Shown here: piece by piece, positions 57,201-60,000 of the stretch
Layout of the letters: every line of letters begins with the position of its first letter
How positions within the stretch are numbered: the first letter of the stretch is position 1
Assembly (NCBI RefSeq): GCF_032854445.1
Contig: NC_088300.1
Location: 76,873,966 to 76,933,965 of the forward strand
Direction: 5' to 3'
DNA: 60,000 bases
Source: Liolophura sinensis
Lineage: Eukaryota; Mollusca; Polyplacophora; Chitonida; Chitonidae
Made by a program: the position numbers and the translations under genes
Notes under the pieces: model-generated
What the model was told of the DNA's origin: nothing
What the model saw: the letters and a program-made list of their open reading frames with translations, nothing else
The model's database searches: none

Positions 57201-60000
57201 CTGGTCTTGTTAGTCGGATTGAGGGTTTTGCTGATCGTTCTCTCCACTAATTGTGGGGGGGTATCGGTTTTGGGTGGTGAAGGTGGTTTTGAGGTGATTT
57301 ATTTCTTCTTGGAGGTTGATGCTGGATATCTGTAGGGCTCGTTTTGTTAGGGTAGATATTATTCCTCTCTTGATCCGATTTGGTTGGTTAGATTGGTAAT
57401 TCACGTATTGGTCTGAGTGTGTGGGTTTGCGGTATACTGAAGTGAGGAGTTTGTCGTACCTCTTGCTAATAAGTACATCCAGAAACGGTATGGTTTTGTT
57501 GCATTCTTGTTCCATGGTGAACTGTATCCTGTTGTTCTGGGAGTTGAGGTGGTCAAGTAGGGACTGGGGTTTGTCAGTCTTGTTTAGTGCTACGAATGTG
57601 TCATCTACCTTACGGAACCAACACAACGGTTTGATGGGGCTTTGTTCTCAAATTCTGTCATGTATATTTCGGAGATAAGTGGTGATAGGGGGGATCCCAT
57701 CGGTAAACCGTGGAGTTGTTCATATATGTCATCCCCCCACGTGAAATAGGTGGAATGCATACACGAGTCCAGAAGGCTGATTATGCTGTCGTGTTTCATG
57801 GCTGTGTTGAGAGGGTGTTGTCCGCTGTTCAGCTTCTGTCGTATGATGTCTAGGGATTCTTCTCTAGGGATATTGGTGAATAGGTCGATGACGCCGTAAC
57901 TGATCAGTTGGGCTGTGCCTGGAATGTCTTTAATTTTGTTACAAAATTCTGCTGAATCTTTCATGTAAGATTTGGAAGTTTTGCCCAGAGGTGTTAGGAG
58001 TTTAGTGAGGTACTGTGCCGTGTTGTAGTGGACAGTGCCTCTGGAGCAGATCAGGAGTCGGGCTTTGATTGGGTTCTTATGAACTTTGATGGTTGCCCTG
58101 GCGTAAGGTGCTCTGGGGTGTGTTGTGTTGAGCTTTCGGTACAAGTTGGATGTCGATTTCATTGCTGTTCTGCAGGGCGTTGAGTTTTGCCCTAAATTCT
58201 CTTTCTAGTTTCGGTGTGGGGTCTTTGGTTATTTGCCCGTATGTCGTTGTGTCGCTGAGCATGTCGTTGACTAGTTGGTTGAATTTGTTCTTGTCAAGTA
58301 TAACTGCGGCTCTTCCTTTGTCTGCAGGGGCGATGGTGATGGTATTATCGGAGCGTAGGTTCTTGATGGCCGTTCTTTCTTCTCGGGTGATATTTGGTTT
58401 TTGCTTGGGTGCTTCGATGAGAATGTCGCTGATTTGGTGTCGGATGTAATCAACATTACCTCCAGGGGCGAGTTGTTGAAGACCTTTTTCTATAGCTGAC
58501 ACAAAATCATCTCTGGGGATTTTGTCCTGGGTAGGAATATAGTTCAAACCCTTAGCCAGTAATGTCGCTTCATTGTGTGTGAGGGTCCGACGAGTTGTCA
58601 TCAGAAGAGTATGTTGTCAATATGATTGTGTTTTTTTTAGCCAACAGAATAACAGCGGTTATGATACACGTTAATAAAATTTCTGAGTGATTGGATAATT
58701 TCTCACTTGATCAGAAGACAGCTTTTCAGTATTTATTTTTTCTTTATCTGAACACCTGTCTCACTAGTAGAAGACGTTTGTATGAAATGCTCCGCACACC
58801 TTTGCCAACTGAATCTTAATTATTCTTCTGTTTGATAAAGGATGGCGAGTTTTTGTGGAACAAAACCACCCAGGGACTAGTTCTGGGCTCGTTTTTCTGG
58901 GGCTACCTTGTCACGCAGATCCCTGGGGGATGGGTGGCCACCCGAATTGGCGGGAAGCGGGTGTTTGGCTGGACAATGTTCGCCGCTGCCATCCTCACCC
59001 TACTGACACCTATCGCTGCTCAGACGAGTTACATCTTCCTCATTGTCATCAGAATCCTATTAGGTCTGGCCACGGTAAGTTTATTACATCTTCCTCATTG
59101 TCATCACGTTCCTCCTACATGCAGGTCTGGCCACGGTTAGTTTATTATATCTTCCTCATTGTCATCAGAATACCTCCTATGTCTGGCCAAGGTAAGTTTA
59201 TTACAACTTCCTCATTGTCATCAGAATCCTCCGAGGTCTGGCCTCAGTGAGTTTATTAACTCTTCCCTGTTGTCATCAGAATCCTCCGAGGCCTGGCCAC
59301 GGTTAGTTTATTACATGTTCCTCATTGTCATCACGATCGTCATCCATGCAGGTCTGGCCACGATGAGTTTATTACATCTTCCTCATTGCCATCGGAGTCC
59401 TCCTAAGTCTGGCCATGGTGAGATTGTTACATGTTCCTCATTGTCATCATGATTATCGTACATGTAGGTCTGGCCACGGTGAGTTTATTACATGATCCAT
59501 ATTGTCATTAAGATCCTCCTAGGTCTGGCCACGGTGAGTTGATTACAACTTTCGCATTGTCATCAGAATCCTCCTAAGTCTTGCCAGGGTGAGTTGATTA
59601 CATCTCCCCTATTGTCATCAGAATCCTCCTAGGTCTGGCCACGGTGAATTGATTACAACTTTCGCATTGTCGTCAGAATCCTCCTAAGTCTTGCCACGGT
59701 GAGTTGATTACATCTTCCCTATTGTCATCAGAATCCTCCGAGGTCTGGCCACGGTGAGTTTATTACATGTTCCTCATTGTCATCAGAATCCTCCGAGGTC
59801 TGGAAACAGTACGTGTATTACATCTTCCCTGTTGTAATCAGAATCTTCCTTGGTCTGGCGACGGAGATTTTGTTACATTTTCCTCATTGTTACCAAAATC
59901 CAGCAACAAATACCAGTTCTTTGGTATTACCCGTTCGATTTGTGCTGCATAAACCTGTATCAAGACAAGAAATCGTATATTTCTGTGTATTTGTATCTGT
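45145..60000 (+). CDS. SLC17-family (sialin / vesicular anion transporter-like) MFS carrier, 5' part, runs off the window
   Basis: Model so far: 45145-45214, 56562-56779, 58841-59074, with consistent phases (70, 218 and 234 nt) and AG/GT borders; about 174 residues are visible. A hydrophilic acidic N-terminus is followed by TM1 (GLAVIGFFGFINVYALRVNM), a luminal loop with N-glycosylation sequons (NGT, NKT, NVT), then TTQGLVLGSFFWGYLVTQIP GGW in TM2, an MFS motif-A-like TRIGGKR, TM3, and TM4 starting YIFLIVIRILLGLA. Known of the family: SLC17 members carry organic anions, either H+-coupled sialic acid export (sialin) or vesicular glutamate, aspartate, ATP or phosphate transport. The pattern resembles sialin-like members, but substrate cannot be assigned from the first third. 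Remaining exons lie to the right. Confidence 0.88.
45215..46520. other. Transporter intron 1, proximal part, nothing recognised
   Basis: Short open frames only; no domain pattern or repeat seen. Confidence 0.5.
46521..46848. mobile_element. Foldback DNA element (non-autonomous, CACTG ends)
   Basis: Left end CACTGTAAAAAAAAACTTTT, right end GGATTTTTATGCAGTG. Inside, TTAACTGGTGCCACACAGCT GCATCCAAATA near 46557 is matched in inverted form at 46765-46802. Ends of this kind occur in CACTA/EnSpm-type elements, but no clear target duplication is visible. Confidence 0.6.
46849..47569. other. Transporter intron 1, nothing recognised
   Basis: No coding or repeat features supported. Confidence 0.45.
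47570..47925 (-). mobile_element. Second tRNA-derived SINE family, minus orientation
   Basis: On the minus strand a tRNA-like head reads CAGTGGCCCAATGGTTAAAC (A box) and GGGATCAAACCCTGGTC (B box), followed by a body ending in (CATT)n, seen as AATGAATGAATGAATG at 47570. The A and B boxes are about 35 nt apart, as in tRNA promoters. Distinct from the family at 43985. Confidence 0.72.
47926..50520. other. Transporter intron 1, mostly unrecognised
   Basis: A decayed SINE 3' end is likely at 48573-48650 (GATTAATGTTTAACGACCTA, TCACTTATACCATGGTACTG). An A/C-rich low-complexity stretch lies at 49365-49400. Nothing else supported. Confidence 0.5.
50525..51010. repeat. 46-bp minisatellite
   Basis: Ten copies of GTTACAGCGTCACGAAACAA CCCACTCTCAGGTTGTGTTCTCCTCT. 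Confidence 0.95.
51011..52394. other. Transporter intron 1, nothing recognised
   Basis: Unique-looking DNA; open frames are short and pattern-free. Confidence 0.5.
52395..52755. repeat. 23-bp minisatellite
   Basis: About 15 copies of AGTAGCCTGTGTTATATGTA TAC with substitutions. Confidence 0.93.
52965..53790. repeat. Left copy of a segmental duplication
   Basis: GGGATTGATAAGGTCCCCTT, GAACACCATTGTATTGCAAA TGTATGA and the SINE copy all recur in the same order at 55248-55880. The left copy has extra sequence around 53090-53340. Confidence 0.9.
53508..53702 (-). mobile_element. tRNA-derived SINE copy, minus orientation
   Basis: TTTCATTGGTGTTTTACGCC TTACTCAAGG through GGACTTGAATTCACAGCGAT (B-box region reversed). 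Part of the duplicated segment. Confidence 0.88.
53700..55250. repeat. About 59-bp minisatellite with higher-order structure
   Basis: About 27 copies of GTGTTAGATCTGGATTGGCA GTGTGAAGTGTCACTTGTTTTAGGGTTGTATAAGCTCTT. A 346-bp block starting near 54305 is repeated near 54651, including a unit lacking TGAAGTG. The same unit appears once more after the right SINE copy (55785-55870). Confidence 0.95.
55248..55880. repeat. Right copy of the segmental duplication
   Basis: Same order of landmarks as 52965-53790, with shorter internal spacing. Confidence 0.9.
55586..55772 (-). mobile_element. tRNA-derived SINE copy, minus orientation (duplicated partner)
   Basis: Matches the 53508 copy, including the uncommon GACGGCGATCGGCATTATGG, so it arose by duplication and not by a separate insertion. 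It lacks a stretch around CGACGACCATCCGCAG. Confidence 0.88.
55881..56561. other. Transporter intron 1, distal part, nothing recognised
   Basis: A (AAAT)n with CACCAGTCAAATAAATAAAT near 56252 may be a decayed SINE tail. Nothing else supported. Confidence 0.45.
56562..56779 (+). CDS. Transporter exon 2: TM1 and glycosylated luminal loop
   Basis: Acceptor TAAATTTCAG ends at 56561; donor AAAG|GTATGG at 56780. The exon encodes RLGLAVIGFFGFINVYALRV NMSVAIVCMVN, the strongly conserved first membrane segment of SLC17 carriers, and a loop with three N-x-T sites. Reading past the donor gives a stop within about 40 nt. Confidence 0.93.
56895..57030 (-). pseudogene. Penelope-like GIY-YIG endonuclease piece
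   Basis: The minus strand reads VSVYCINCDCQQQYIGETGR followed by PLNIRIAGHKASVYC. This is the 'VY.I.C.C...YIGET.R.L..R...H' core of the PLE GIY-YIG nuclease. It is separated from the RT by stops, and the 3' end is cut near 56890. Confidence 0.82.
57210..58601 (-). pseudogene. Penelope-like reverse transcriptase, frameshifted
   Basis: Frame 58601-58077 starts MTTRRTLTHNEATLLAKGLN and has ITIAPADKGRAAVIL. After a frameshift near 58150, the next frame has ATIKVHKNPIKARLLI, 'YGVIDLFTNIP' and HGLPMGSPLSPLISEIYM. After another near 57630, it reads CWFRKVDDTFVAL (catalytic V-D-D) and PFLDVLISK...SVYRKPTHSD. These are standard PLE RT motifs in order. The breaks make it non-functional. Confidence 0.85.
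58841..59074 (+). CDS. Transporter exon 3: TM2-TM4 start
   Basis: Acceptor TTTGATAAAG ends at 58840; donor CACG|GTAAGT at 59075. It encodes the SLC17 block with TQGLVLGSFFWGYLVTQIPG, TRIGGKR and TPIAAQ, and the start of TM4 ending GLAT. The 3' terminal 45 nt of this exon is repeated many times, with variations, in the array that follows. Confidence 0.94.
59030..59890 (+). repeat. About 55-bp tandem array derived from the 3' end of transporter exon 3 and its donor
   Basis: About 15 copies of TTCCTCATTGTCATCAGAAT CCTCC(T/G)AGGTCTGGCCACGGTGAGTTTATTACATC. The first unit is the authentic coding end (IFLIVIRILLGLAT) and donor. Many later units keep GGCCACG|GTGAGT. Units vary from about 46 to 75 bp. 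Reading on from the exon reaches a stop at 59138-59140. Confidence 0.93.

Larger units (their letters stand above)
56890..58610 (-). mobile_element. Penelope-like element, antisense in transporter intron 2
   Basis: Minus-strand remains of a PLE polyprotein: N-terminal part, reverse transcriptase, and C-terminal GIY-YIG endonuclease motif. Two or more frameshifts break it. It begins about 110 bp after exon 2 and ends about 230 bp before exon 3. Confidence 0.85.

Noticed and set aside
57996-58449. Plus-strand open frames over the Penelope region
   Set aside because: Shadows of the minus-strand reverse transcriptase.
1-60000. A defence, phage or secretion-type gene system
   Set aside because: All recognisable coding sequence is animal host gene exons or eukaryotic retroelements.

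Overview
This is a eukaryotic nuclear window, almost certainly from a lophotrochozoan animal and most likely a mollusc. The genes are split into small exons with GT-AG introns. tRNA-derived SINEs with the '...ATTATGCTGGC...GTATAAGTGAAATATT...TAAAACACCAAT(AAAT)n' type of 3' end, which I associate with mollusc genomes, are scattered through it. The mobile elements are Ty3/Gypsy LTR elements, a Penelope-like element and TIR elements. There is no bacterial gene organisation. Most long open frames are artefacts of tandem repeats.

Gene 1 (+ strand, 3228-36490) is a complete eight-exon Cys-loop anion-channel subunit of the glycine-receptor / GluCl type. Every junction has AG/GT borders and consistent phase, giving a 402-residue protein with signal peptide, Cys-loop (C158-C172), second cysteine pair (C215-C226), four membrane segments and the PAR anion-selectivity motif before M2. 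Gene 2 (+ strand, from 45145 past the right edge) is the 5' part of an SLC17-family (sialin / vesicular transporter) MFS carrier; three exons, about 174 residues, are present.

Most of the window is intron or intergenic DNA filled with minisatellites: 21-bp (840-2275, upstream of gene 1), 57-bp (5230-6350), 28-bp (6510-7665), about 46-bp (8290-8815), 69-bp (10880-14420), 55-bp (14420-14865), 26-bp (15830-16415), 40-bp (16705-18065), 139-bp and 47-bp (18985-22760), about 57-bp (31260-32240), 40/90/45-bp (33000-35815), 10-bp (37487-37757), 58-bp (42897-43131), 46-bp (50525-51010), 23-bp (52395-52755), 59-bp (53700-55250) and about 55-bp (59030-59890).

Intron 4 of gene 1 also holds a nested transposon stack (about 22760-30115): a gag-bearing LTR-like element, interrupted by a TIR element, itself interrupted by a decayed Gypsy element. 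Intron 2 of gene 2 holds an antisense Penelope-like element with a recognisable GIY-YIG motif.

The most striking observation is that three arrays begin exactly at exon 3' ends and are built from copies of the coding exon end plus its 5' splice site: channel exons 4 and 6, and transporter exon 3. This makes long runs of decoy exon/donor junctions directly after the authentic donors. At channel exon 6 the first duplicate lies 12 nt downstream, which would let a tandem donor insert four residues, with a new N-glycosylation sequon, into loop C. I found no CRISPR array, rRNA gene, or prokaryotic or phage system.
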